Below are positions 1 through 8,589 of a DNA stretch of 37,654 nucleotides, in pieces; position 1 is the first letter of the stretch; every line of letters begins with the position of its first letter. Where the stretch lies: positions 1-37,654 of the forward strand of contig SMYC01000329.1 of assembly GCA_004356105.1 (NCBI GenBank), written 5' to 3'. Under the pieces are notes generated by a model that worked only from the letters and a program-made list of their open reading frames with translations, was not told the origin of the DNA and ran no database searches. Origin of the DNA: Acidobacteriota bacterium (GTDB lineage Bacteria; Acidobacteriota; Vicinamibacteria; Marinacidobacterales; SMYC01). Both the position numbers and the translations under genes were made by a program.

Positions 1-59
1 AGTGAGGCGGCTTGATGGCCGGCAGTTGGGCTAGCTTTTGGAACAGGAAATGGTGGACA

Positions 60-1220
60 ATGGCGCCGGTGTTGCTAAGCCCAAGAAGATTCGCTCGAGA
101 CGCGCGTCGTTTGGTGGTCGTGCTTTGCGTTATAGGCGCCCCTTACGTCGCGTCTGCTCAGGACACACCCGCAAAAGCCGATCACTTCGTGCCCTCGCGC
201 CCGGCGAATCTGAGCTGGGGTTGGTATCCGATAGACAAGAAGCCCGTCCTGACTATTCGGTCCGGAGAGACGGTCCGTATCGACACGGTGACGCACGCGG
301 GCGCGACACAAGATGAGGACCCTGTAACGTATCTGACCGCGTTGGGAGTACCGCGAGAAGAGATTCTAGATGACGTGTTGGGTTTTTGGGCTTCGCGCGA
401 CGGGCGTCCGCGAGAAGGCCGCAGCGGCCACGTCATCACCGGACCGGTTTACATCGATGGTGCGGAGCCCGGCGACATGCTCGAGGTGCAGATTCTCGAC
501 ATAGAGACGCGGGTACCCTGGGGAATCAACAACACGAGTGCCACAGGAGGCGTGTTCTCGTCGCGCTATCCAGGCGTCCGTTCCGACGACCCGCGGCTGG
601 ACATCCCTCGGACGCGCCACGTCATCCGCACCGGCGAGGTCGATGGACGTGAAGTCGCCTTCTTCGCGGACGACATCCAGGTACCACTCGCGCCTTTCAT
701 GGGCATCCTGGCTGTGGCTCCCGATCCCGTGCTCGGCGAGCCCGGGGTAACCGTCGCCGGTGTGCAGAGCTCGCGACCGCCGGGTGCTTATGGTGGAAAC
801 CTGGACGTAAAGGATCTCAAGGCGGGTACGACCGTCTATCTTCCCGTCTTCCATCCTGGCGCACTCTTCTACACGGGCGATCCGCATGGGGCGCAAGGCG
901 ACGGAGAGGTGAGCGGCACGGCGATCGAGCAGTCCTTGAGCGCTGTCTTCCGCTTCGTTGTCCACAAAGGCGTGAACCTCGCTGGCCCACGCGCGGAAAC
1001 AGATACTCACTACCTCCTCATGGGAATCGACCTCGATCTAGACCGAGCGATTCGGCACGCCACGTGGGAGGTTGTGGACTTTCTCGTAAAGGAGAAGGGG
1101 CTCACGCCGGACAAAGCCCTTTCACTCGCAAGCATTGCTGTCGATTTCCGCGTGAGTGAGGTTGTCGACCTTACCCAAGTCGTCACCGGCTACATCCCAA
1201 AGAGCATCTTCCTGCGCTAG
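60..1220 (+). CDS. Exported acetamidase/formamidase family protein
   Basis: Likely hydrolyses short amides (formamide, acetamide or related) to ammonia and the acid. The FmdA/AmdA family signature is visible in the segment HVITGPVYIDGAEPGDMLEV and in the following ILDIETR and GGVFSSRYPG stretches. An N-terminal hydrophobic segment (VVVLCVIGAPYVASAQ) predicts a Sec signal peptide cleaved after ASA, so this copy probably works in the periplasm, whereas well-studied formamidases are cytoplasmic. The frame stays open upstream to an ATG at 12; the ATG at 60 is preferred because it puts the basic n-region directly before the hydrophobic core, but no strong ribosome site decides this. A fumarylacetoacetate-hydrolase-family gene follows 94 bases later on the same strand and may be cotranscribed. 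Exact substrate unknown. Confidence 0.85.
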   Translation: MAPVLLSPRRFARDARRLVVVLCVIGAPYVASAQDTPAKADHFVPSRPANLSWGWYPIDKKPVLTIRSGETVRIDTVTHAGATQDEDPVTYLTALGVPREEILDDVLGFWASRDGRPREGRSGHVITGPVYIDGAEPGDMLEVQILDIETRVPWGINNTSATGGVFSSRYPGVRSDDPRLDIPRTRHVIRTGEVDGREVAFFADDIQVPLAPFMGILAVAPDPVLGEPGVTVAGVQSSRPPGAYGGNLDVKDLKAGTTVYLPVFHPGALFYTGDPHGAQGDGEVSGTAIEQSLSAVFRFVVHKGVNLAGPRAETDTHYLLMGIDLDLDRAIRHATWEVVDFLVKEKGLTPDKALSLASIAVDFRVSEVVDLTQVVTGYIPKSIFLR

Positions 1221-1242
1221 TGGTCATCGGTCGAATAGGTAC

Positions 1243-1271
1243 TTGACAGGCTCTCACAACGGCAGTACCAC
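1243..1271 (+). promoter_or_regulatory. Candidate sigma70-type promoter upstream of the FAH-family gene
   Basis: A perfect TTGACA (1243-1248) is followed after 17 bases by TACCAC (1266-1271), which matches only three of six positions of the -10 consensus. It sits 44 bases before the ATG at 1315. Weak candidate from sequence alone. Confidence 0.25.
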
Positions 1272-1314
1272 CGGACGCGCTGGGACGAACGGCAACGCGT
1301 CCACAAGGAGTGTC

Positions 1315-2459
1315 ATGCGAAATCTCTAACCGTCACCGTGGTGCTGGCTCTTGCGATTCCCGTCTTATGCTCGGGTCAGGATGGGCTCGAGAGTGCGGAA
1401 CCATTCAAACTCGGAACCTTCGAGATCGTGGGCGTCGCGCTTGTCGGTATCGTTCTGCGTGATAGCCTAGTGGTCGACCTCCACGCTGCGAACCTCGCCC
1501 TCGAGAGGGATCCGGCCTATCCGAAGATCCCGCCGCCGGCAGATATGCTGGAGCTCATCGAGCGGTACGAATATGGTTTGAAGCGGCGCGCGTATGAGAT
1601 TGTCAACCACCTGGTCGGCAGCGACTTGCTGGGCTCGAATCGACCCGATTACGTTTATGATCTCGACGCTCTACGAACGCTCCCGCCCATAATGTACCCC
1701 GGTAAGATACTCAACGCGGCGGTCAATTTCTATAGCCACGTCAACGAGTCAGGCACCGAGGAGGAGCGCGCGGAGGCGCGCCGACAGCGGCGTGAGAATC
1801 GGGGCGTTCCTTACTTGTTTCTGAAGGCCAGCAAGGGCGCGGTCATTGGCAACGGCGATCCCATCGTGATCCCATACGGCCGGGATCGGACCGACTGGGA
1901 GGTCGAGCTCGGTACGGTTATCGGCCGAACCGCGAAATACGTATCCGCCACCGACGCTCAGGATTACGTTTTTGGTTATGTGGTCACGCTCGATATCTCC
2001 GATCGCGGGGGCCGGCCTCCCGGGGGAAACCCGTTGCGATCCGATTGGTTCGTCGGGAAAGGCCACGACACGTTTGCGCCGATGGGACCATGGATCGTGC
2101 CCAAGGAGTTCTACGGCGACCCGATGGTGAAGCTCCGGCAAACGCTGAGTGTCGGCGATACCAAAATGCAGGAGGCGACCGCCGGCGACATGATCCATTC
2201 TTTGTGGGAGTTGATCGAGTACGGCTCGTCCATCATTACGCTCTTCCCTGGCGATGTCATCAATAACGGGACGTCCGGCGGCACCGGTATGGGCACCGCG
2301 GTCCGCGGCGCTCAACGCTTCCTGCAGCCCGGCGAGGAAATCGTGGCGACGATCGATGGGATTGGAACGTTGCGCATGCCGGTCGTGGCGGAGGAACCGC
2401 CGAGCGGCCTCACGGGGGCTCAGCTGCCGCCTGTCAAGAGCTATAGGGACCCGCTTTAG
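1315..2459 (+). CDS. Fumarylacetoacetate hydrolase (FAH) family protein, signal peptide disrupted by a one-base lesion
   Basis: FAH-fold enzymes hydrolyse, hydrate or decarboxylate small diketo acids. The uninterrupted frame runs from a GTG at 1338 and contains the family core: the E-x-E metal pair in DWEVELGTVIG, the Asp in VTLDIS, K-x-x-D in VGKGHDTFAP, and the LFPGDVINNGTSGG turn. The natural start is probably the ATG at 1315, which has AAGGAG at 1305-1310. As written, that ATG reads MRNL then stop. Adding one A in the AAA run at 1320-1322 gives MRKSLTVTVVLALAIPVLCSG, a textbook signal peptide in frame with the enzyme. So either one base was lost or the assembly dropped it. Without the fix the protein would start at GTG 1338 with no basic n-region. 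Together with the exported amidase upstream this suggests a periplasmic catabolic pair. Substrate unknown. Confidence 0.75.
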
Positions 2460-2516
2460 GAAGCTCCACTGCTCTCACACCGTTCTACACGAGTGTATGA
2501 GCGCGCGGGAAATGAT

Positions 2517-4130
2517 TCAGGACAATAGGGAGAAGAAGTCGTTGCCTTTGTCGTCCACAACGATGAAGGCCGGAAAGTTCTCGACGTCGATGCGCCAGAT
2601 GGCTTCCATGCCGAGCTCTTCGTATTCGACCACTTCGACTTTCTTGATCGACTCCACGGCGAGGATAGCGGCAGGCCCTCCGATCGAGCCGAGATAGAAC
2701 CCCCCGTGCTTTTTGCAAGCGTCGATCACTTGCCGGGACCGGTTGCCTTTGGCGAGTGTTATGAAGCTTCCGCCCTGCTCCATAAAAGGACCAACATAAG
2801 AGTCCATCCGTCCGGCGGTCGTTGGGCCGAAGGAGCCCGACGCATAGCCATGGGGTGTCTTCGCGGGGCCGGCGTAGTAAATGATGTGGTCCTTGAAATA
2901 TTGCGGTAGCTCTTCGCCGCGATCGATGCGCTCTTTGAGCTTGGCATGCGCAATATCGCGCGCCACGATAATCGAGCCCGTCAGCGAGAGCCTCGTTTTG
3001 ACCGGGTAGCCGGAGAGTGTCTCTCGAACCTCATTCATGGGCTTGTTCAAGTCGAGCTCCACGACCTCCGCTCCGAGCTCCACGCCTTCGACTTCCGGCA
3101 TGAACTGCGCCGGATTGGTCTCGAGCTGCTCCAGAAAAATTCCGTCGCGGGTGATCTTCCCGTAGGCTTGCCGGTCGGCCGAGCACGACACGCCAATGCC
3201 GACAGGGAGCGACGCACCGTGGCGCGGAAGGCGAATGATGCGCACATCGTGGCAGAAATAGGTGCCGCCGAACTGCGCGCCGATCCCGAGCTTTCGCGAG
3301 CGCGCGAGTACTTCTTTCTCGAGCTCGACGTCCCGGAACGCGCGCCCGAGCTCGTTCCCGCTTCGAGGCAGTCCGTCGAGATACTTGCAGCTCGCGAGCT
3401 TTACCGTTTTGAGCGTGAACTCCGCGGACGTTCCGCCGATAACGATCGCAAGGTGGTAGGGCGGACAGGCTGCCGTTCCGAGGCTCTTCATCTTCTCCTC
3501 GATGAAGCTGACGAGCGCGTCCGGGTTCAAAAGGGCGCGGGTCTCTTGATAGAGAAAGCTCTTATTCGCGGAGCCCCCTCCTTTGGTGATGAACAAAAAG
3601 TGGTATTCGTCGCCTCTGGTTGCGTAGAGCTCGATCTGGGCCGGGAGATTGTTCTTCGTGTTCTTTTCCTCGTACATCGAGAGCGGCGCTAGCTGCGAAT
3701 AGCGTAGGTTCGTCGTCGTGTAGGTGTTGTAAATGCCGCGGGTGAGCGCTTCCTCGTCATCGCCCGACGTCAAGACGAATTGACCTTTCTTGCCGACAAC
3801 GATGGCCGTCCCGGTGTCCTGGCAGGACGGGAGGATCATGCCCGCGGCGACGTTGGCGTTTTTTAGCATTTGGACCGCGACGAAACGATCGTTGTCGCTG
3901 GCCTCAGGGTCGTCGAGGATTTGGTGCACCTGCTCGAGGTGCGACGTCCGGAACAAGTGCGAGACATCGCGCACCGCCTCGGCCGCGAGAAGCGACAGCC
4001 CTTCGGGCTCGACACTCAGAAACTCGTGCTCGCCGAGCTTCGCCACCTTCACGTGGTCGCTCGTCAGCTTGCGAAACGGGATCTCCTCGTGACCCAACTC
4101 GAACATCGGTTGAAAACGAAACTCCGTCAT
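2517..4130 (-). CDS. fumA: Class I fumarate hydratase (iron-sulfur type)
   Basis: Interconverts fumarate and malate in the TCA cycle, in the cytoplasm. The 537-residue length matches single-chain class I fumarases. The three expected [4Fe-4S] ligands are present: Cys103 in [10 protein letters not shown], Cys222 in [10 protein letters not shown] and Cys316 in [10 protein letters not shown]. The C-terminal beta domain is intact (RDIAHAK near 391, [20 protein letters not shown] near 418, TAGRMDSY near 438). The ATG at 4130 follows a good ribosome site (AAAGGAA on the minus strand). It is convergent with the FAH-family gene, with 57 bases between the stops and no clear terminator. The enzyme family is oxygen-sensitive and is usual in anaerobes and many other bacteria. 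No sign of damage. Confidence 0.95.
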   Translation of the reverse strand: MTEFRFQPMFELGHEEIPFRKLTSDHVKVAKLGEHEFLSVEPEGLSLLAAEAVRDVSHLFRTSHLEQVHQILDDPEASDNDRFVAVQMLKNANVAAGMILPSCQDTGTAIVVGKKGQFVLTSGDDEEALTRGIYNTYTTTNLRYSQLAPLSMYEEKNTKNNLPAQIELYATRGDEYHFLFITKGGGSANKSFLYQETRALLNPDALVSFIEEKMKSLGTAACPPYHLAIVIGGTSAEFTLKTVKLASCKYLDGLPRSGNELGRAFRDVELEKEVLARSRKLGIGAQFGGTYFCHDVRIIRLPRHGASLPVGIGVSCSADRQAYGKITRDGIFLEQLETNPAQFMPEVEGVELGAEVVELDLNKPMNEVRETLSGYPVKTRLSLTGSIIVARDIAHAKLKERIDRGEELPQYFKDHIIYYAGPAKTPHGYASGSFGPTTAGRMDSYVGPFMEQGGSFITLAKGNRSRQVIDACKKHGGFYLGSIGGPAAILAVESIKKVEVVEYEELGMEAIWRIDVENFPAFIVVDDKGNDFFSLLS

Positions 4131-4255
4131 CGACTGGGTATTCCTTTCTTGGCCTTCTCGGGCCCAGCTTGACTGTGGCCTTCGGCCCTCTCGCTGGAGA
4201 GAATAGCACGCGTTTCCTCTGTACTCGCGCCCACATTCTTGAGAGGTGATTAGTG

Positions 4256-4930
4256 ATGATGATGAGACGAATTCTGTTCTTTGTGACTTTTCTGCTCGTA
4301 GGGAACGGCGCGTGGGCGCAACATTAGCAACAACAGCAGGAGGAGCAGGAGGAGCAGGAGGAGCAGGAGGATGATCGGGGCGTCATCCGACTGGATCCGA
4401 ACGAACCGACGCTCGACGCTTGGAAATAGCTCCGCGACACTTCGAATAACCGGGTAAGAACTACGTTCAAGTTAGCCTTCGAGGCTACTGGCCTGGCGAA
4501 GACGGCTTTCGCTTCATGCGCGAGCACGGCTTTCGCTATCACACGATGGCCGAGATCGAGCGCGACGGATGGGAGACGGTCATGGAACGTGCGCTTCAGG
4601 AAGTCTCGGAAGGACCAGAATATCCTTACATTTCGCTCGACATCGATGTGCTCGACTCGGCATATGCGCCAGGCACCGGTACGCCCGAGCCCGGCGGGTT
4701 GACGACGCGAGAGCTCTTCCCGCTCGTCCGGCGCCTCTGTGCCGAGAACAACGTTGTCGGCTTCGAGCTCGTCGAGTTCAACCCGCTCGCCGACCCCGGT
4801 TACACCACGGGCCTCAATGCCAACCGGGCCCTGCGCGAGTGCTTGACGGGCATCGCCCTTCGAAAAAAGGGGATCGACGAGAAGCATTACTTGAGCCCGT
4901 TGACGGTGTGGAGCACGGGCGCGAGCCCGG
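4256..4930 (+). pseudogene. Decayed exported agmatinase/ureohydrolase gene
   Basis: Ureohydrolases such as agmatinase release urea from guanidino compounds using two Mn ions. The 5' part, from ATG triplets at 4256-4264, encodes a clean signal peptide ([19 protein letters not shown]) and then a TAG stop at 4325 inside a run of Gln codons, consistent with CAG changed to TAG. A Gln/Glu-rich repeat follows. The recognisable enzyme resumes only near 4453 in another frame (NYVQVSLRGYWPGEDGF), continues through the second metal motif SLDIDVLD and the APGTGTPEPGGLTTRE segment, and fades near KGIDEKHYLSP. The first half, including the GGDHS and DAHxD metal motifs, is missing. A nonsense codon, a frame change and a large deletion together make this a pseudogene. 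The 3' limit is approximate because no stop occurs in that frame before the next gene. Confidence 0.85.
4337..4371 (+). repeat. 9-bp tandem repeat CAGGAGGAG
   Basis: Three perfect copies of CAGGAGGAG (4337-4363) and a partial fourth. In the reading frame of the lost protein they encode Gln-Glu-Glu units just after the signal peptide. Such repeats are prone to slippage. Confidence 0.85.
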
Positions 4931-4938
4931 GAACCAAC

Positions 4939-4960
4939 CTAGTGCGGGCTCGGGCACTAG
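4939..4960. other. Short inverted repeat before ribA
   Basis: CTAGTGC (4939-4945) and GCACTAG (4954-4960) form a perfect 7-bp stem with an 8-base loop, just after the agmatinase remnant and 18 bases before the ribA start. There is no T-tract, so it could be a weak hairpin or an operator. Function unknown. Confidence 0.35.
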
Positions 4961-4978
4961 TTACGCTAAGGTGTGGTG

Positions 4979-5710
4979 ATGGCAGACATCATGACACTCG
5001 AAGATCTCGTCCTTCGGGACGAGGATCACGGCTGCGAAGGCGTGGGTCCGGCGAACGTCTGCGTGCGGATGATCGCGGTGGCGGATCTTCCGACGCGATT
5101 CGGAGACTTCCGTATCGTCGCTTTTTGGAACAATCGAGACGAGAAGGAGCACGTCGCGATCGTCCGAGGCGACATTCTCGGGGCGGAGGACGTCCCCACG
5201 CGGCTCCATTCCGAATGCTTGACCGGGGATGCCATCGGGTCGCTGCGCTGTGACTGCCGCGACCAGCTCGAGACCGCGCTCGAGACCGTGGGCGCTCTCG
5301 AAAAGGGCCTCGTGCTCTACCTACGCCAAGAAGGCCGTGGCATCGGCCTGATGAATAAAGTTAAAGCCTATGCGCTCCAGGACCAGGGGCTCGACACGGT
5401 CGAAGCAAACTTGGCACTCGGCTTCCGCGACGACGAGCGCGACTACGCGATCGCGGCCCACATGTTGATGAGCTTGAGCGTTGGGTCGATCCAGCTGATG
5501 ACGAACAACCCGCGAAAGATCGAGCAGCTGACGCAGCATGGTATTCGTGTGAGCCGCCGTCTTCCGCACGTTATCCCGCCGAACGCCCATAACCGTTTCT
5601 ACCTGGAAACGAAGCGCGACCGCTCGGGCCATTACATCGATTTCGCCGGCAAGCTTCATTTCATGGAGCAGAGCGATCCGGTCGTGCTCGATGGGATGCC
5701 TAAAAGCTGA
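4979..5710 (+). CDS. ribA: GTP cyclohydrolase II
   Basis: Catalyses the first committed step of riboflavin synthesis, opening GTP to a diaminopyrimidine with loss of formate and pyrophosphate. The zinc motif is complete: the HSECLTGDAIGSLRCDCRDQ segment carries the three cysteines (82, 93 and 95 when counted from GTG 4973). The catalytic LRQEGRGIGL segment follows, then the NNPRKIEQL stretch typical of the C-terminal half. It is a stand-alone GCH-II without the DHBP synthase domain of RibBA proteins. ATG 4979 is preferred over GTG 4973 because TAAGG lies at a suitable distance. It may be transcribed from the decayed agmatinase upstream. It is convergent with the formate-THF ligase gene, with 15 bases between the stops. 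Confidence 0.95.
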   Translation: MADIMTLEDLVLRDEDHGCEGVGPANVCVRMIAVADLPTRFGDFRIVAFWNNRDEKEHVAIVRGDILGAEDVPTRLHSECLTGDAIGSLRCDCRDQLETALETVGALEKGLVLYLRQEGRGIGLMNKVKAYALQDQGLDTVEANLALGFRDDERDYAIAAHMLMSLSVGSIQLMTNNPRKIEQLTQHGIRVSRRLPHVIPPNAHNRFYLETKRDRSGHYIDFAGKLHFMEQSDPVVLDGMPKS

Positions 5711-5719
5711 CCTTGTGAC

Positions 5720-5737
5720 GGGCTGCTACTGCAGCCC
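5720..5737. terminator. Hairpin between convergent ribA and fhs
   Basis: GGGCTGC-TACT-GCAGCCC is a 7-bp GC-rich stem with a four-base loop in the 15-base gap, overlapping the fhs stop codon. It could end transcription from both sides, but neither strand has a U-tract, so the assignment is tentative. Confidence 0.35.
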
Positions 5738-7390
5738 CTGAATCTTACCGTCCCGGAAATCGATATCTTCGGCACGCGGCCTTCGGGGAAGGCCGGGCAT
5801 GCGCAGGATGTCGCCGGTCAAGACGACGAGAAAACCGGCGCCCGCGTTGATTTCGACCCCGCGCACCGTGGCCTCGAAATCCGGTCGTCCCAGAAGCTTC
5901 GGGTCGTCCGAGAGCGAGTTCTGTGTCTTGGCGATACAGATAGGAAGCTCCCCATAGCCAAGCTTCTCGGCTTCCGCGATGTTCCGATCCGCCACATTGG
6001 TGAAGATGACGTCCCTCGCGCCATAGGCGCTCTTTGCCACCTTCCGAATCTTCTCGCGAATCGGATCCGAGAGCTCGTATAAGGGCTTGAAGGGCTCGCT
6101 GGCGCTCGATGTCGTCTCGATGACGGCCTTGGCGAGCTCGACGGCGCCGTCGCCGCCACGCGCATGATGATCGGAGACCGCGAAAGCGGTTCCGAGCTCA
6201 TCGCAGCGCCGCCGCACGACGTCGATCTCTTCATCCGTGTCGGTGCTGAACTTGTTGAGCACCACTACCGCGGGCTTTCTGAACGTCTGCGCGGTCTCGA
6301 GATGTTTTTCGAGGTTGGGAAGGCCTTTGGCAACGGCATCCGCGTCGGGCTCGGTCAGCTCCGCTTTGTCGCGTCCTCCATGCATCTTGAGCGCGCGTAC
6401 CGTGGCCACGAGAACAACGGCGGCAGCATCGAGGCCGGCCGAGCGGCACTTTATGTCGAAGAATTTCTCCGTGCCGAGGTCGAAGCCGAAACCTGCTTCC
6501 GTTATGGCCCAATCGGCGAGGTGAAGAGCCGTGCGCGTCGCGATAACGCTATTGCAACCATGCGCAATATTCGCGAAGGGTCCGCCGTGGATGAGCGCCG
6601 GAACGCCTTCGAGCGTCTGCACGAGGTTGGGGCTCAGGGCGTCTGCTAGAAGCGCCATCATTGCGCCCGAGACCTTGAGACTCTCCGCGAGGATCGGCTC
6701 CTTTTCGCGGGTGAAGCCGACGATGATCCGGTCGAGACGCTTTCGCAGATCGTCGGGGTCATTCGCCAAGCACAGGATGGCCATGACTTCGGAGGCCGCC
6801 GTGATGTCGAAGCCTGTTTCGCGGGGCACGCTGTGGAGCGGCCCCCCGAGGCCGGCGATGACATTCCGGAGCGCACGGTCGTTCATGTCGATGACGCGGT
6901 TCCAGACGATACGCCGCGGGTCGAAGCCGAGCTCGTTTCCGAAATGAAGATGGTTGTCGAGCGCGGCCGACAACAGATTATGCGCCGAGGTGATGGCGTG
7001 AAAGTCTCCGGTGAAGTGCAAGTTGATGCGCTCCATCGGGTATACCTGGCTGTAGCCGCCGCCGGTCGCGCCGCCCTTGATGCCCATGCACGGGCCTAGA
7101 GACGGCTCGCGAAGCGCGAGACAGACGGACTTACCGAGCTTCGCGAGACCTTGAGCCAGCCCGATGCTCGTCGTCGTCTTGCCTTCGCCCGCCGGCGTGG
7201 GTGTGATCGCGGAGACGAGGATGAGCTTCGACTGGCCGTTCTTCGCGGGGCGGTCGAGCACCGAGGGGTCGACTTTCGCGATGTGCTGTCCGTAAGGCTG
7301 CCAATCGGAAGCATTGAGCCCTAGCCCCTCGGCGACCTCGGCGATCGGCCTCGGGGAGATGGAACGTGAGATTTCGATATCTGTTTTCAT
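5726..7390 (-). CDS. fhs: Formate-tetrahydrofolate ligase
   Basis: ATP-dependent ligation of formate to THF giving 10-formyl-THF, a cytoplasmic entry into the one-carbon pool. The 554-residue length is normal for the monofunctional bacterial enzyme. The nucleotide-binding P-loop TPTPAGEGKTTTS lies at 63-75, followed by the family segments REPSLGPCMGIKGGATGGGY and NLHFTGDFHAIT. The C-terminal GDILRMPGLPRRP segment is also intact. The ATG at 7390 follows GAAGGGTG on the minus strand. It lies 13 bases downstream of a class IV aminotransferase gene on the same strand and is probably cotranscribed with it. A folate-linked demethylating dehydrogenase is encoded divergently, which suggests local grouping of one-carbon functions. 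Confidence 0.97.
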   Translation of the reverse strand: MKTDIEISRSISPRPIAEVAEGLGLNASDWQPYGQHIAKVDPSVLDRPAKNGQSKLILVSAITPTPAGEGKTTTSIGLAQGLAKLGKSVCLALREPSLGPCMGIKGGATGGGYSQVYPMERINLHFTGDFHAITSAHNLLSAALDNHLHFGNELGFDPRRIVWNRVIDMNDRALRNVIAGLGGPLHSVPRETGFDITAASEVMAILCLANDPDDLRKRLDRIIVGFTREKEPILAESLKVSGAMMALLADALSPNLVQTLEGVPALIHGGPFANIAHGCNSVIATRTALHLADWAITEAGFGFDLGTEKFFDIKCRSAGLDAAAVVLVATVRALKMHGGRDKAELTEPDADAVAKGLPNLEKHLETAQTFRKPAVVVLNKFSTDTDEEIDVVRRRCDELGTAFAVSDHHARGGDGAVELAKAVIETTSSASEPFKPLYELSDPIREKIRKVAKSAYGARDVIFTNVADRNIAEAEKLGYGELPICIAKTQNSLSDDPKLLGRPDFEATVRGVEINAGAGFLVVLTGDILRMPGLPRRPRAEDIDFRDGKIQGLQ

Positions 7391-7403
7391 TCGATTACAC
7401 CCT

Positions 7404-8288
7404 TCAATCCACCGTTTCGGTTGTGCTCATGAGAGCGCGTACATGAACTTGATAACACTTTATGATTTTTTGAGTCACGGGCCCGGGCTTGCCGTCGCCG
7501 ATAGTTGTCTCGTCGACGCGGACGATCGGCACGACCTCGCGCGCGGAAGCGGTGATGAACACTTCGTCGGCACCGAGAAGATCCTCGGGCGTGCACGTTT
7601 TCTCTTCGAGCTCGATGCCGTTTCCGCGCGCGATCTCGATCACGTGCTCGCGCGTAATGCCCTCGAGAAGTCCGGAGGAGAGCGGCGGCGTCGCGACGGC
7701 GCCGCCCCGCACGACGAATACGTTCGACATGGAGCCTTCGCAGACCTCGCCGCGCCCGTTGAGCAGAAGGGCCTCGTAAGCGCCCTTCTCGTGCGCCTGC
7801 CGGAGCGCCATGATGTTGTTCAAGAGGTTCGAGGACTTGATTTTCGGGCTCAAGTTGCCCCTGCTCGCCCGCATGACGGTCACGAACGCTGCTTTGGCGC
7901 CGCTTTGGTAGAGGCTTTCCGGAAATGCGGGCAACGGGCGCACGATGATGACGACCGTCGGTTTGCGAGCGGAACCCGCGCGGTAGTCGATAGCGCCGAT
8001 GCCGGCGGAGATGACGATACGGATGGACGACTCGGCGTTACCGGCCTCCTCGAGCGTCGCTCGGAGGCGCTCTGTGAGCGTCTCCATGCTGACGTCGATG
8101 TCGATGCCGAGCGCTTCAGCTGACGCGCGGAGACGTTCGAGATGGCGCTCTAGAACGAAAGGCACGCCGTCATAGGTGCGGATGGTCTCGTAGACGCTCG
8201 CACCGAAGAGAAAGCCCTGGTCCAAGGGCGACAGGAGGCGGTCCTCCTCCGTGCCCATCTGTCCGTCCACGTTGATGCGTATCGACAT
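7404..8288 (-). CDS. PLP-dependent class IV aminotransferase
   Basis: Fold type IV PLP enzyme of the family of branched-chain aminotransferase, D-amino-acid aminotransferase and aminodeoxychorismate lyase. The visible landmarks are the Gln-Gly-Phe start segment (LSPLDQGFLFGASVYETIRT), the catalytic Lys in SPKIKSSNLLNN, the PLP-binding GRGEVCEGSMSNVF segment and the TASAREVVPI C-terminal motif. The 294-residue length fits. Which reaction it performs cannot be decided by eye: IlvE-like transamination and PabC-like 4-aminobenzoate formation both fit, and the second would match the folate gene directly downstream. A ribosome site (AGGAAAG on the minus strand) precedes ATG 8288. Confidence 0.88.
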   Translation of the reverse strand: MSIRINVDGQMGTEEDRLLSPLDQGFLFGASVYETIRTYDGVPFVLERHLERLRASAEALGIDIDVSMETLTERLRATLEEAGNAESSIRIVISAGIGAIDYRAGSARKPTVVIIVRPLPAFPESLYQSGAKAAFVTVMRASRGNLSPKIKSSNLLNNIMALRQAHEKGAYEALLLNGRGEVCEGSMSNVFVVRGGAVATPPLSSGLLEGITREHVIEIARGNGIELEEKTCTPEDLLGADEVFITASAREVVPIVRVDETTIGDGKPGPVTQKIIKCYQVHVRALMSTTETVD

Positions 8289-8589
8289 GCTTTCCTGTGC
8301 GCAGCTGGTGTCCCGCAGCCCGCCGGCCCACGAGCCACAAACTCACCATTATCCCTCGGAGGCCGGGTGTTGGGAAAGTGGAATCTAATCGCGGCGGAGG
8401 GCTCGCGCCGGACGGAAAGAGTGCGGGCGAGGAAAGCGACCCCGGTCAGAATCTCCTCATGGAAAGCGGGATCTTCCTCGGCTCTTTCGGCAGCAAGAAC
8501 TCTTTCCACGCGACGGGTTTCATTGCCGCCGGGCATAGCGTACTCTGAGACTTCGAGCCACGCATCACGGGAGTTATCGATCGGATCCA
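8289..8589. other. Divergent intergenic region between aminotransferase and FAD-GcvT genes
   Basis: About 300 bases that must hold the divergent promoters of the aminotransferase-fhs unit and of the dehydrogenase gene. No convincing -35/-10 pair, riboswitch or repeat was recognised. A minus-strand TTG-initiated frame covers it but has no recognisable product. Confidence 0.4.

Noticed and set aside
366..1010. Long minus-strand frame opposite the acetamidase gene
   Set aside because: Antisense shadow of a well-supported gene in high-GC DNA; no recognisable protein features.
2946..3692. Plus-strand frame of 248 codons opposite fumarase
   Set aside because: Antisense shadow; the fumarase with all cluster ligands explains the sequence.
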